A stretch of DNA of 37,500 nucleotides. Source: Prorocentrum cordatum (taxonomy: Eukaryota > Sar > Dinophyceae > Prorocentrales > Prorocentraceae). The notes under the pieces were generated by a model. That model made no database searches. It saw only the letters and a program-made list of their open reading frames with translations, and was not told the origin of the DNA. The DNA lies in assembly GCA_963575745.1 (NCBI GenBank), contig CAUYUJ010001295.1, forward strand, positions 1-37,500, in the 5' to 3' direction. Both the position numbers and the translations under genes were made by a program. Within the stretch, counting starts at the first letter, position 1, and each line of letters starts with the position of its first letter. Positions 37,441 to 37,500 of this stretch are shown here, in pieces.

Positions 37441-37500
37441 CTGCCCCCGACCCTCCCCGGCGGGCTGGCCCGTGCGAGCGGCAAGGGAGGGCGAGGTGCG

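Overview
The window looks like nuclear DNA of a dinoflagellate, most likely a GC-rich, repeat-rich one such as a Prorocentrum-like species. Three things point there. (1) A relict of the dinoflagellate spliced leader 3' end, GGCTCAAG in three tandem truncated copies, lies on the minus strand at 24474-24498 in front of an open reading frame. (2) A degraded non-LTR retrotransposon has the APE-type endonuclease / reverse transcriptase / C-terminal zinc-finger layout that I associate with dinoflagellate LINEs. (3) The DNA is saturated with microsatellites, minisatellites and short terminal-inverted-repeat (foldback) elements. No prokaryotic operon, rRNA or tRNA was recognised. The species guess is from memory; no database was searched.

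Layout. 0-9 kb: a cluster of small foldback / MITE-like elements, 100-340 bp each, in several families (called A to I here; A has 4 copies in the window, B has 3, G has 2), separated by GGA and CATA microsatellites and unassigned DNA. 9-14.2 kb: CA microsatellites, a tract almost without T on the plus strand, a GCCTCA minisatellite and a 73/93-bp tandem repeat. 14.3-21.8 kb: the minus-strand LINE. The C-terminal half (endonuclease, RT, zinc finger) is at 14294-17840 and the N-terminal half at 19792-21790. They are separated by about 2 kb of repeats and meet at exactly the same codon (S-W-N). The N-terminal half carries two further TIR elements with target-site duplications; removing either restores an open frame.

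22.4-24.5 kb: the only gene-like locus, on the minus strand. Relict spliced leaders, a leader of about 150 nt and a 163-codon ORF are followed by duplicated modules with a 6/12-bp minisatellite, then a strongly diverged ubiquitin-like domain. A 122-bp inverted repeat brackets the ubiquitin part. 24.56-25.2 kb is a long ATC microsatellite. 25.5-34.2 kb is a higher-order array in which two approx. 80-bp repeats (REP1, REP2) recur together with GGA microsatellites, plus several minisatellites. 34.4-36.4 kb is microsatellite and 12-14-bp minisatellite DNA. 36.8-37.5 kb holds two copies of foldback family H, one of them split by a family A element with a perfect 5-bp duplication.

Most long open frames in the window are by-products of microsatellites and high GC content. 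Apart from the LINE and the ubiquitin locus I see no supportable protein-coding gene. The most interesting signals are the spliced-leader relict with the ubiquitin-like retrogene, and the dense set of short TIR elements that can be dated relative to one another by nesting.
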